Source: Candidatus Sulfotelmatobacter sp.
Lineage (GTDB): Bacteria; Acidobacteriota; Terriglobia; Terriglobales; Acidobacteriaceae
DNA: 15,004 nucleotides
Assembly (NCBI GenBank): GCA_030049565.1
Contig: JASIKQ010000518.1
Coordinates: 1 to 15,004, forward strand
Reading direction: 5' to 3'
The notes beneath the pieces were generated by a model that was given only the letters and a program-made list of their open reading frames with translations, was not told the DNA's origin and ran no database searches. This document shows positions 7,897 through 15,004 of the stretch, in pieces. The number at the start of each line of letters is the position of its first letter. Position 1 is the first letter of the stretch. Made by a program: the position numbers and the translations under genes.

Positions 7897-7986
7897 GTGC
7901 TAACGCCTGGTTTCGTCAGTTGAGATTTCGGCAGTTGAGAATCTGTGTGTGGACAAGTCGGGCACAGTTGGAGGATCGTCAAACTG
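7897..7986 (-). repeat. 3' flank of the kinase-TPR gene, duplicated at 3555-3596 and (inverted) near 3502-3538
   Basis: Behind the kinase stop this stretch shares blocks with the relic interval at 3412-3726: GAGAATCTGTG (7937-7947 against 3580-3590) and GTGCTAACGCCTGGTTTCG (7897-7915 against 3555-3573, two mismatches). The match ends at 7897, which is either the module boundary or the IS end. It also contains a near-palindrome around HindIII-type AAGCTT at 7887-7900. Confidence 0.55.
7911..7940. repeat. 15-bp tandem duplication, two copies
   Basis: TTTCGTCAGTTGAGA (7911-7925) is followed directly by TTTCGGCAGTTGAGA (7926-7940), with one mismatch. The plus-oriented relic at 3511-3520 appears to have only a single copy, so the duplication probably arose here. 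Confidence 0.75.
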
Positions 7987-10900
7987 CTATTGCAACTTCG
8001 CGTACTCCGCTTTAGCTTGCTTCAGGATGGGGATGTCGGGGTCGGCGTCTTTCCAGAGGGTGAGGAAGTCTCTGTATGCCGCTTTTGCTTTGGTGGTGTC
8101 ACCCGCCATCGCGTACGCACGACCGATTTGAAGATGAGCCAGTGCTCCCGTCACAAAGTTATCCACGATGCCCATGTGATCCAGCAACTTCTGGAACTCG
8201 GCGGCTGCGGCGGCTCCGTTGTGCGCCAGCAGGTAGGCTTGACCGCGCACATACGCCGGGTATAGGTAGTTGATGAACATTCCTCCCGCCTGACCCAGTT
8301 CGTACGGAGCGGCGGCTACCAAATCCAAAACCGCTCGCGACGAATTGCGCTTCTTGAGTTCGATGGCGGCGTTGATAGTGGGCAGCCAGTACAGCTTCAA
8401 CATGGTATAGGTCGGGTAGTTTTTCTCCAGTTCCTCGGCTATCGCCTTGGCTCGGGAAGCATCGCCAGTGCGAGCCAGCGTAAGGGCTGCCGCTACCTTC
8501 ACATCCCGCCCCGGAGAGAGCGCCAATGCCGCCCTAACTCCTTGCCTCGCGGCGGCAGCGTTGCTCACCTCGGCCTCGCGCAGCGCCGCATTGATCTGCC
8601 AGAAAGCCGCTGTTTCTTTCGAGTCGGCGCGGGCGGCCGAGTCCACCGCTCGCCGGGAGAAGTCCCGCGCCTTGCTCATCCGTCCGTAGCAAGCCTCAGT
8701 ATCAGACTGTGCGGACAGCAGCGGGTCTTCATCTCCGGGTTTGCCCGCACCCCAAGCTACCTGCTGCTCCATCTGCGCCGCATCTCCCCGCAGAAAGGCA
8801 AGAGAGTACATGTTTTGGCGCAGTTCGCCGCCATCGAGCTTTCGTGCGAGCGCCTGATCGAAGGTGACCTTGGCTTCCTCCATCTGGTTTAGGTAGACGT
8901 GCGTTATCCCCAGATTTGCATACCCGAGGACATTATCAGGCGCAAGCCGCATCGCTTCCTGAAATTCCGCGAGAGCTTTGTCATATTGCCCGATGTTGAA
9001 GTAGTAGTTCGCGCCCAAGTTGTTGTGAGGAACATCGTGACGAGGATAGTTTGCCGTCCACAGCTCGTAGGTCTGCGCCTCCTTTTCCAGTTCTCCCGTG
9101 GCATTAAAATATAGGGCAGAGATAATCAGCTTCTCCCGTTCGTTCACCCGATCGCGCAATTTGTAAGCTTTGGTGGCATATTCCAGCGCGAGCGACGGCT
9201 GCTGGAGATTGAGGCACGCTGTCGACAATGCGGCATACGCCATTGGGAAGTTCGGGTCGAGTTCAATCGCCCTCTTCAGAAATGGAATGCTTGGTGCGTC
9301 TCCCCTTTCGCGAGCGGCAAAGACACCCATGTTGAAGTTTTTCAGAGCTTCAAGCGAGGGCGTTGTGGCTTCAATCGGAACGTCAAACTTCTGCACTGAG
9401 GCCAACGATTCTCCTAACTTGGTGCGAAGAACAGAAGTGGCTCGACTCAGAGTCTTCAGAACATCTTCCTTGTTTATGGCCTCACCCTGTTCTTTGGCCA
9501 AGGTGTCGCCCGTGCTGCACGCAACGGCACTCAGGTCAATCAAGTAATGGCTGCCCAAGCTGGAGATCGTCCCCCCCAGCAGTGCCTTACTGCCAGTACG
9601 CAAGCAAAGCTCCCGCCCCACATCCCCAGTGATGCGTTCATTCGCGGGATGGCCCATCATCCGCAAGGTCTCGCTGACTTTGCTGTCGGAGAGCACGTTC
9701 AGGAAGGGAGACTGTCCCAGTTCCACGGTCAATGCCTCCTTTAGCGCATCATCGAAAACGCCGTCCCCTGTCTTGTTGTCGAAGTCGGCGAGCACAATCG
9801 TGTCCTCGTCGGTGAGCTTGGGCGAGCGATGGACATAGAAGTATCCAAGCCCGGCAAGCGCCAAAACCGCTAAAGCGACCGGGATTGCCAGCTTGAGGCG
9901 CATTCCCATATGCGAGGTCGCGGCGGCAGTCGCCCCTGAAGGCAGCCGTCCGGATTCCGAGTCCCGCTTCAGACGTTGCAGGTCTGTGCGAATGTCGGAA
10001 GCATGTTGGTAGCGGAGATTGCGATCCTTCTCCAGACACTTATTGACGATTCGTTCTAAATCAGCAGGCACATCGGGATTCAAGCGCACGGGTGGGATGG
10101 GCGTGACGTCCAAGATGGCTTTGAAAATCACGCCCGAACTTTCTCCACGGAACGGCAATGTTCCCGTTGCCATCTCGTAGAGAACCGCACCGAATGAGAA
10201 TAGGTCTGTGCGTGAATCCAGTTCCTTCGCTCGGACTTGTTCCGGCGACATGTAGGCGATGGTTCCAACTGCTTGACCGGGACTCGTCAGGTGTTCTTCG
10301 AGCGTTACCGTACAAGCGGCTGCTCCCAGAAAATCACCCGGATTGCCGAGGACGGGCACGACTTTTGCCAACCCGAAATCCAGAATCTTGGCGTGTCCTC
10401 GTTTGGTGACGAAGATGTTGGCGGGTTTGATGTCGCGGTGGACAATTCCAGCCGTGTGGGCAGCATCGAGCGCATCGGCAATTTCGATCCCAAGCGACAG
10501 CACCGTCTCAATCTCCGTCGGTCTGCCCCCGATACGGTTCTTCAGTGTAAGACCGTCCAGATATTCCATTACAATGAAGGATTGGTCGCCATGCTTACCG
10601 ATCTCATAGATGGTGCAGATATTGGGATGGTTGAGAGCGGACGCGGCACGCGCCTCGCGGCGGAATCGTTCGAGTGCCTGCGGGTCTTGGGCGAGGTCTA
10701 CGGGCAGGAACTTCAGCGCAACAAAACGACCAAGCTCCGTATCCTCCGCCTTGTAGACCACACCCATCCCGCCGCCTCCAAGTTTCTCGATCACGCGGTA
10801 GTGGGAAACTGTGCTGCCAATCAGTGGGGAGGCATTACCTTCAGTTCTCCGTTGCTGGTTGGCGACCAGCTTACCCGCGATCTCCAACGCGGGCGACTCA

Positions 10901-11067
10901 ATGAAATGCTCAGCTAGTTTCTGGTGGGCCAGCAGCGACTGCACTTCGCCGCGCAGGGTTTCGTCGTCGCCACAACAGTGTTCAAGGAACTCTGCACGGC
11001 GACTTTCGTCCAGCTCCAGAGCGCGGTGATACAGCTCTTCGACTTGACGCCAGAGTTCCGGCTCCAC
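7987..11067 (-). CDS. Hanks-type Ser/Thr protein kinase with TM segment, TolB-like and TPR output region
   Basis: The protein has 1026 residues. Residues 1-80 form a helical domain ([15 protein letters not shown]... EVQSLLAHQ) typical of kinases encoded beside ECF sigma genes in Acidobacteria and Planctomycetes. The kinase domain at about 90-360 keeps GGGGMG (97-102), K119, E138, HRDIKPAN (210-217), DFG (230-232) and MSPEQ (273-277). A transmembrane helix lies at about 391-412 ([22 protein letters not shown]). The outer part starts [18 protein letters not shown] and continues as TPR helices ([40 protein letters not shown]) to the C-terminal [12 protein letters not shown]. The GTG start at 11067 lies one base after the sigma stop (TGA-c-GTG), with an AGGGG site inside the sigma 3' end, so translation is coupled. 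The kinase may phosphorylate or otherwise control the sigma factor; that is inference from linkage. The outer region is homologous to that of the winged-helix protein at 1-1211. Confidence 0.94.
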   Translation of the reverse strand: MEPELWRQVEELYHRALELDESRRAEFLEHCCGDDETLRGEVQSLLAHQKLAEHFIESPALEIAGKLVANQQRRTEGNASPLIGSTVSHYRVIEKLGGGGMGVVYKAEDTELGRFVALKFLPVDLAQDPQALERFRREARAASALNHPNICTIYEIGKHGDQSFIVMEYLDGLTLKNRIGGRPTEIETVLSLGIEIADALDAAHTAGIVHRDIKPANIFVTKRGHAKILDFGLAKVVPVLGNPGDFLGAAACTVTLEEHLTSPGQAVGTIAYMSPEQVRAKELDSRTDLFSFGAVLYEMATGTLPFRGESSGVIFKAILDVTPIPPVRLNPDVPADLERIVNKCLEKDRNLRYQHASDIRTDLQRLKRDSESGRLPSGATAAATSHMGMRLKLAIPVALAVLALAGLGYFYVHRSPKLTDEDTIVLADFDNKTGDGVFDDALKEALTVELGQSPFLNVLSDSKVSETLRMMGHPANERITGDVGRELCLRTGSKALLGGTISSLGSHYLIDLSAVACSTGDTLAKEQGEAINKEDVLKTLSRATSVLRTKLGESLASVQKFDVPIEATTPSLEALKNFNMGVFAARERGDAPSIPFLKRAIELDPNFPMAYAALSTACLNLQQPSLALEYATKAYKLRDRVNEREKLIISALYFNATGELEKEAQTYELWTANYPRHDVPHNNLGANYYFNIGQYDKALAEFQEAMRLAPDNVLGYANLGITHVYLNQMEEAKVTFDQALARKLDGGELRQNMYSLAFLRGDAAQMEQQVAWGAGKPGDEDPLLSAQSDTEACYGRMSKARDFSRRAVDSAARADSKETAAFWQINAALREAEVSNAAAARQGVRAALALSPGRDVKVAAALTLARTGDASRAKAIAEELEKNYPTYTMLKLYWLPTINAAIELKKRNSSRAVLDLVAAAPYELGQAGGMFINYLYPAYVRGQAYLLAHNGAAAAAEFQKLLDHMGIVDNFVTGALAHLQIGRAYAMAGDTTKAKAAYRDFLTLWKDADPDIPILKQAKAEYAKLQ

Positions 11068-11068
11068 G

Positions 11069-11641
11069 TCAACCCCTTTCGTTCAACTCCCGCAGGAGCC
11101 AAACCTTTGCCAGATTCCAATCCCGCACTACGGTTGCCACCGAAATCTTCAATACTTCAGCTGTTTCTTCCACGCTCAACCCGCCAAAGAATCTTAGTTC
11201 CACGACCTTGCTTTTCCTTTCATCGACGGCGGCCAACACCTTCAACGCATCATCCAGTGCCACTAGGTTGGTATCGGGTTCGCAGCAGACTGATGGCGCT
11301 TCCTCCAAGGACATGCGAGGCATCGCACCGCCTCTCTTCTGGTAACCACGGGAACGCGCAAAATCGATCAGAATACGACGCATCAGCTTCGCCGATACTG
11401 CAAAGAAATGCGCCCGATCCTGCCAATTGATTTGTTTGCAGTCAACCAACCGCAGATAGACTTCGTTGACCAGAGCAGTCGTCTGCAAGGTGTGATCGGA
11501 TCGTTCCCCCGCCATGCAGCGTTGTGCTACTCGGTGCAACTGCACATACACCAAAGGGGTGAGCTTTTCCAGAGCCTGTTCGTCTCCAGTAGTCCAAGCC
11601 TTGAGCAGTTGGGTGACCTCGTGGGTAGAAGGCAGAGCCAT
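11069..11641 (-). CDS. ECF-type RNA polymerase sigma factor (PF07638 / TIGR02999-like)
   Basis: The protein has 190 residues from the ATG at 11641, which has GGGAGGG five bases upstream. The frame is open a further 42 codons upstream, but no ribosome site supports that and [16 protein letters not shown] is the normal beginning. Sigma region 2 lies at about 20-100 ([11 protein letters not shown], then [21 protein letters not shown]). Region 4 lies at about 130-185, with the helix-turn-helix [21 protein letters not shown]. Known context: this ECF group is frequently encoded next to Ser/Thr kinases, and no membrane anti-sigma gene is present here. The kinase gene follows with one base between stop and start. 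Both are transcribed divergently from the small secreted protein at 11851. The target promoters are unknown. The 209-base divergent interval 11642-11850 probably holds promoters for both sides, but I could not assign a convincing one. Confidence 0.94.
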   Translation of the reverse strand: MALPSTHEVTQLLKAWTTGDEQALEKLTPLVYVQLHRVAQRCMAGERSDHTLQTTALVNEVYLRLVDCKQINWQDRAHFFAVSAKLMRRILIDFARSRGYQKRGGAMPRMSLEEAPSVCCEPDTNLVALDDALKVLAAVDERKSKVVELRFFGGLSVEETAEVLKISVATVVRDWNLAKVWLLRELNERG

Positions 11642-11850
11642 CCCAGCCCTCCCTAGTTTCCATACATTACACCCAGAAATGGGCAAGAGCCTAAAAAAGG
11701 TGAGGTCTTTCTGCTCACAGCGTAGCCTCGTATTAGTGACGTTTTTTCCTGCCATCTCAGTTTCCAAACGATGAGCAAATTGGCTCGCATTTCCCGCCTT
11801 TATAGGTAGAAGGGTTCACAGGCTTTCGGACTCGAAAGGAGGGCACAACA

Positions 11851-12282
11851 ATGCAGAAAGACTTCAGAAAATGCTTGAGCGCAACACAGTCCCTTGTCTT
11901 GACGACCTTGTTCCTAGCAGCATCAACATGTTGGGGCCAAGGCAAGCGGGGCGACGTTATCACCAAAATTCCTTTCCCATTCGTGGTGGCCAATCGTACC
12001 CTGCCGCCGGGGAAATACATCGTCACTCCCATCGGTGAAACGAACCTTCGAATTTACGGAAACAAGCAAAGCGTGATCTTCCAAACGCACAGTGTCGTGG
12101 GTAAGGCGCCCGAAGGCGTTGGCAAGATGGTCTTTCACCGCTATGGTGGTGCTTGTTTTCTTTCCGAAGTTTGGGCCGCAGCCAACGGCACCGGAAGCCA
12201 ACTATTTACCTCGCAGGATGAAAAGGAGTTAGCGCAGAGAACAAACACGGAGGTCGCTGTGCTAACGGTTGAGCGAGACTAA
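11851..12282 (+). CDS. Small secreted protein of unknown function
   Basis: The protein has 143 residues. The ATG is preceded by AAAGGAGGG seven bases upstream, the strongest ribosome site in the window. A signal peptide is clear: a basic start (MQKDFRKC), a hydrophobic core (SLVLTTLFLAAS) and probable cleavage after CWGQ or nearby. The mature part has the pattern ITKIPFPFVVANRTLPPGKYIVTPIG, which I recognise from small secreted acidobacterial proteins (a 'PFDF.VG...LPAGxY' motif) of unknown function, followed by beta-rich sequence with VFHRYGGACFLSEVW. It is probably a single beta-sandwich. It is divergent from the sigma/kinase operon, so it could be a target of that sigma factor, but nothing in the sequence proves this. 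Confidence 0.8.
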   Translation: MQKDFRKCLSATQSLVLTTLFLAASTCWGQGKRGDVITKIPFPFVVANRTLPPGKYIVTPIGETNLRIYGNKQSVIFQTHSVVGKAPEGVGKMVFHRYGGACFLSEVWAAANGTGSQLFTSQDEKELAQRTNTEVAVLTVERD

Positions 12283-12317
12283 GTGGGTTGGCGACGAATC
12301 AACGAAGCTCGGTGCCT

Positions 12318-12395
12318 TCAGCTTTGACACGCACCCATCCCGCCGCCACCGAGCTTCTCGATGATGTGGTAGTGCGAGATGGCCTGTCCGATCAT
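12318..12395 (-). pseudogene. Relic of a Hanks-type kinase gene start
   Basis: The minus strand from the ATG at 12395 reads [20 protein letters not shown], then GACQS and a stop at 12320-12318. This is almost identical to the start of the PD40 kinase ([20 protein letters not shown]), and the upstream ~60 bases (12396-12455) are similar too. Homology stops abruptly just after the glycine loop, so the rest of the kinase was deleted or never copied. It encodes no functional kinase. Confidence 0.82.
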
Positions 12396-12573
12396 TGGGC
12401 AGAAATGTTAGGGAGGCACAGGAGGCAAAGTCAAACGGGCACAGACAGCAGAGAAAGCTGCCAAAGAGTGTCGCTCGACTTTGTTTTGTTGGGCTTGGAA
12501 GCTGCTGGTCAAAAAGGGATTCGCCGCAGCAGCCCAAACTCGATTATTTTCAACGCCGAAATTTTCGATTTTG
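12396..12573. other. Junction interval between kinase relic and truncated hydrolase
   Basis: The first ~60 bases resemble the upstream flank of the PD40 kinase (6346 onward). From about 12456 to 12573 I see no similarity to anything else in the window and no hydrolase-like frame. The breakpoint that removed the hydrolase 5' end should lie here. Confidence 0.45.
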
Positions 12574-14157
12574 ATGGTTCGTCGGGTTCCGGGCCTTCTG
12601 CTGTTCACGATCTATTACGACTTCGCTGACAACCTGAACGATGCGCGGCTAACTGCGGCGCATGGTTATGTCAGTGTCGTGGGGTTTACGCGAGGCAAAG
12701 CATGCAGCCCCGACAAGCCGGTCCCCTATGAACACGACGGTGCCGATGCGGCCTCATTAATCGATTGGATTACAGCGCAGCCATGGAGCGATGGCCGGGT
12801 TGGCATGTACGAGGGCAGCTACAACGGGTTTACTCAATGGGCCACGGCCAAGTATATGCCCAGTGGTCTTAAGGCCATGATGACCGGAGCACCCGCTGCG
12901 CCGGGCATCGATGTGCCGATGGAAGGAAACGTCTTCTGGAATTTCCTTTATCCGTGGACGTTCTATGCGGCGAACGGAAAGGGCGCTGACGACGCGACCT
13001 ACAACGACCGCAAGCGCTGGGAAAAGCTCGATCACAACTGGTACGTGAGCGGTCGGGCGTATCGTGACCTGGACAAAATCGATGGCACGCCGAACCCGAT
13101 CTTCGACAGGTGGATTGAGCATCCGAGCTATGACACCTACTGGCAGAGCATGATCCCCTACCAAGGGGAGTTCGCTCGGATCAATATCCCGGTCCTGATC
13201 ACGATTGGCTACTACGCCGGCGGCCCCGGAGCGGGTGTGTACTACTTCAGCCAGCATGAGAAGTACAATCCTGCGGCAGAGCATTACCTCTTGATTGGGC
13301 CATATGGCCACATTGAGGCGCAGTATGGCCCATTCGGCCTGTTGGGCAACAGCGTCACGGCTCTGTCAGGATTGAAATTAGACCCGGTCGCGGTGCTTGA
13401 TCTGACTGATCTTCGGTACCAGTGGTTCGATTACGTATTCAAGAAGGCCCCGCGCCCCGATCTGCTCAAGGACAGAGTGAACTATGAAGTCACAGGCGCG
13501 AACGTATGGAAGCACGCGTCTTCGCTGGCGACGATGGCTGGCGGAACGCAGCGGTTTTACCTGAGTGCAATGAAGTCGGATCATGCTTACAAGCTGAGCG
13601 AGCAGGATGTTGCGCATGACGCATCGGTCGATCTGCGCGTAGACCTGGCAGACCGAAGCGATGCTGATCGCAAGGTTCCCGGCGGCGGCGTTCTCGACAC
13701 GGAAGTGGACACCTGGAACGGCATGGAATTCATCAGCGACCCGCTAACGAAAGCCACCGAGCTGAGCGGTCTGTTTTCGGGAAGACTCGACTTTGTTGCG
13801 AACAAAAAGGATTTTGACTTTGAGATCGACCTGTATGAGCTGACGCCGCACAGTGACTACGTCCAGCTTGCACCTTACTGGTCGCGTGCCAGTTATCTTG
13901 GAGATCGCAGCCATCGGCACTTGCTCACTGCCGAGAAGAGACAGCGTATAGATTTCCAGAGCGTTCGTTTAATGAGTCGGCAGCTGCGGCAAGGAAGCCG
14001 AATCGTTGCGGTACTGAGAGTGATCAAAGAGGCGGGTCGCCAGATCAATTACGGTACAGGCGAGGACGTCAGCACGGAGACTATCCAGAACGCCAAGGCT
14101 CCTTTGGAAATTCATTGGTATAGCGACAGTTACCTCGAGCTTCCGGTTGGAAGATAA
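12574..14157 (+). CDS. CocE/NonD-family hydrolase (peptidase S15 fold), N-terminally truncated
   Basis: From the ATG at 12574 the protein has 527 residues; the frame is open back to a TTG at 12481, but that added sequence has no family similarity. The family is the X-Pro dipeptidyl-peptidase/cocaine esterase/acylase group of alpha/beta hydrolases. The nucleophile is Ser82 in GMYEGSYNGF (G-x-S-Y-x-G); LIGPYGHIEAQ supplies the catalytic His. The C-terminal jelly-roll (PF08530-like) covers the last ~230 residues. The match begins at about VPGLLLFTIYYDF, so the usual signal peptide and first strands ('RDGVxL...P') of about 60-100 residues are missing, and no ribosome site lies before 12574. More than 520 intact codons suggest that the truncation is recent, or that a product is still made. 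The break lies close to the kinase relic at 12395, consistent with one rearrangement removing both 5' ends. Confidence 0.78.
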   Translation: MVRRVPGLLLFTIYYDFADNLNDARLTAAHGYVSVVGFTRGKACSPDKPVPYEHDGADAASLIDWITAQPWSDGRVGMYEGSYNGFTQWATAKYMPSGLKAMMTGAPAAPGIDVPMEGNVFWNFLYPWTFYAANGKGADDATYNDRKRWEKLDHNWYVSGRAYRDLDKIDGTPNPIFDRWIEHPSYDTYWQSMIPYQGEFARINIPVLITIGYYAGGPGAGVYYFSQHEKYNPAAEHYLLIGPYGHIEAQYGPFGLLGNSVTALSGLKLDPVAVLDLTDLRYQWFDYVFKKAPRPDLLKDRVNYEVTGANVWKHASSLATMAGGTQRFYLSAMKSDHAYKLSEQDVAHDASVDLRVDLADRSDADRKVPGGGVLDTEVDTWNGMEFISDPLTKATELSGLFSGRLDFVANKKDFDFEIDLYELTPHSDYVQLAPYWSRASYLGDRSHRHLLTAEKRQRIDFQSVRLMSRQLRQGSRIVAVLRVIKEAGRQINYGTGEDVSTETIQNAKAPLEIHWYSDSYLELPVGR

Positions 14158-14171
14158 AGCCGCTCAGTTGG

Positions 14172-14499
14172 GTGCCAGTCCCAAGGTTCCATACAGGCGT
14201 GGAAACGACCCCAGACAACGAGAAGGGCCTGATTGCTAGGAACGATTCTGAAGTGACGCGAAACAGGCCGATTCGGTTCAAGCATGGTTGGTTAGCCAAT
14301 GTCGAATCAACGGATAGCGAGCAAATCACGGGCCAGCCCGAAGTTGACAACAGCAGGGCGCGGACCAGCTACAATGAACCTGCCGGGCGAAACGGAGGCG
14401 GGCTCTGCAGAGATGCAACCATGCTGAGGGATAATCTGGCGGGCTCATCGAGCCGATGTTCAGCAGCGCGGGAGCGAATCCTCTCGCGCTGCACACTGA
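14172..14499 (+). other. Hairpin-rich noncoding region, possible structured RNA
   Basis: There is no convincing gene. Several compact inverted repeats follow one another: TTGGG/CCCAA (14168-14184); GATTCG/CGAATC (14270-14275 with 14303-14308) enclosing TTGG-TTAG-CCAA (14288-14299); the palindrome CTCTGCAGAG (14403-14412); GGCTC-ATC-GAGCC (14442-14454); and a 12-bp stem at 14463-14492. Such density suggests a structured RNA on the plus strand. The beginning GTGCC at 14172, 14 bases after the hydrolase stop, and purine-rich unpaired stretches recall a group II intron domain I, but I see no domain V and no reverse transcriptase, so this is a weak suggestion. Confidence 0.35.
14463..14492. terminator. 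Strong 12-bp stem-loop, no T tract
   Basis: GCAGCGCGGGAG pairs with CTCTCGCGCTGC (one G-U pair) around the loop CGAATC. It is the strongest hairpin seen in the window and lies 306 bases behind the hydrolase stop. Lacking a following T run, it is not a typical intrinsic terminator and may instead be a domain of a larger RNA. Confidence 0.5.
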
Positions 14500-14546
14500 C
14501 AACTAGATAAGTCATCGGACGATAGACCCCCATGCCTTGAAAATCC

Positions 14547-14563
14547 CCGCCCCGAAGGGGCGG
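14547..14563. repeat. GC-rich stem-loop, REP-like
   Basis: CCGCCCC (14547-14553), loop GAA, GGGGCGG (14557-14563): a perfect 7-bp stem with three-base loop. GC-rich dispersed palindromes of this kind are common between genes in Acidobacteria. No T tract follows. It falls inside the open frame that leads into the Hint domain, which argues that this part of that frame is not coding. Confidence 0.5.
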
Positions 14564-14625
14564 AACCTACACTAGCGGAGAACGTCGCTTCTCCATTTCA
14601 CGCTGAGCCAAGACAGGGCGACACA

Positions 14626-15004
14626 CTGCAGGTAAGGCCTGAAGCGACAGCTGGTTGTTTCTTGGGTGAAGTGCCCGTGCTCCTGGCCAGCGGTTTGTGT
14701 AAGCCCATGCGGGACATCGCTGTAGGCGACGTTTTACTTTCTTGTCCGCCAAATTCTTCGGCGTTGACGGCGACCAGAGTTTCCCGTGTCGTTACTGGAA
14801 TCTCGTCCTCGTACTTGACCGTCAATGGTTCTTTACATGTGACAGCAAGCCATCCCATCTGGCGCAATGGCGCTTGGGGCACAGCTGGCATACTTGAGAT
14901 AGGAGACAAACTTCAAGGCGCCGGGTCCGCTTCCGTCCCTGTAACCTCCATACAAGTGCATTTTCAAACGGTACAGGTCTACAACCTCCACGTAGAATCG
15001 AACG
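14626..15004 (+). CDS. Hint (Hedgehog/intein-type) domain protein, both ends incomplete
   Basis: The frame is open from 14500 to the right edge. The recognisable part begins at the Cys codon 14656-14658: AGCFLGEVPVLLASGLCKPM, then RDIAVGDVLLSC. Hint hallmarks are present in order: the N-terminal Cys after a small residue, the KPMRDIAVGD block A turn, HVTASHPIW with the block B T-x-x-H (Thr at 14842, His at 14851), GAWGTAGILEIGDKL, and VYNLHVESN near the edge, resembling the start of the C-terminal block (VYNLEVE..). Known Hint domains catalyse autoprocessing (cleavage, ligation or splicing) through that Cys; in bacteria they often sit C-terminally in secreted or toxin-like proteins. No ATG, GTG or TTG lies in frame between 14500 and the Cys; only a CTG at 14626, used here as a nominal start. 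The expected N-terminal partner is therefore missing: either a 5'-truncated gene or one broken by a frameshift. The C-terminus is beyond the window. Confidence 0.72.
   Translation, partial: MQVRPEATAGCFLGEVPVLLASGLCKPMRDIAVGDVLLSCPPNSSALTATRVSRVVTGISSSYLTVNGSLHVTASHPIWRNGAWGTAGILEIGDKLQGAGSASVPVTSIQVHFQTVQVYNLHVESN

Noticed and set aside
11780..11806. Possible -35/-10 pair (TTGGCT, 15 bases, TATAGG) before the small secreted protein gene
   Set aside because: The spacing is shorter than the usual 17 bases and the match is weak; not enough to annotate a promoter.
12757..13311. Minus-strand open frame of 184 codons
   Set aside because: It lies antisense to the conserved hydrolase core and has no recognisable motifs.
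14172..14510. Plus-strand open frame of 112 codons
   Set aside because: The composition and lack of any motif or ribosome site do not look like protein; the many inverted repeats fit noncoding structure better.
14598..14909. Minus-strand open frame of 103 codons at the right end
   Set aside because: It is antisense to the Hint-domain frame, has no family resemblance and no ribosome site; the plus-strand frame explains the sequence much better.

Overview
The window looks like an accessory stretch of an Acidobacteria chromosome (Koribacter/Acidobacteriaceae-like), inferred from its protein families rather than from any marker gene. The clues are a CadC-type winged-helix/TPR membrane regulator, two Hanks-type Ser/Thr kinases with TolB/PD40 or TPR output domains, an ECF sigma factor (PF07638/TIGR02999-like) translationally coupled to one kinase, a GloVer tandem-repeat secreted protein and small secreted proteins of acidobacterial type. 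No rRNA, tRNA or CRISPR array was seen.

Layout. 1-1211 (-): the N-terminal part of a winged-helix/TM/TPR regulator running off the left edge, with three TTCAGA repeats at 11-bp spacing on its start codon. 1411-2841 and 2938-3411 (+): two secreted proteins, one of them a seven-repeat GloVer protein. 3412-3726: no intact gene; two inverted relics of a kinase-gene 3' end. 3727-6345 (-): kinase with a PD40/TolB-like extracytoplasmic region. 6346-7896: kinase upstream region, then an IS110-family (IS1111-like) element. 7897-11641 (-): ECF sigma gene and kinase-TPR gene as a two-gene operon; the kinase 3' flank is the same module that is relic at 3412-3726. 11851-12282 (+): small secreted protein. 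12318-12395 (-): relic of a third kinase start. 12574-14157 (+): CocE/NonD (S15) hydrolase lacking its N-terminus. 14158-14625: hairpin-rich noncoding DNA. 14626-15004 (+): a Hint (Hedgehog/intein) domain with no canonical upstream start, running off the right edge.

How it fits together. Much of the window is a signalling set in which the same periplasmic 'VLADFDN' plus TPR module is attached to a winged helix (1-1211) or to a kinase (7987-11067). The sigma factor and kinase probably form one signalling unit. Kinase relics at both ends, inverted copies of a kinase tail, an IS110 element and two 5'-truncated genes show repeated rearrangement. The points most worth checking are the Hint domain, the structured region beside it, the inverted kinase-tail modules, the TTCAGA repeats and the possible bridge RNA of the IS.
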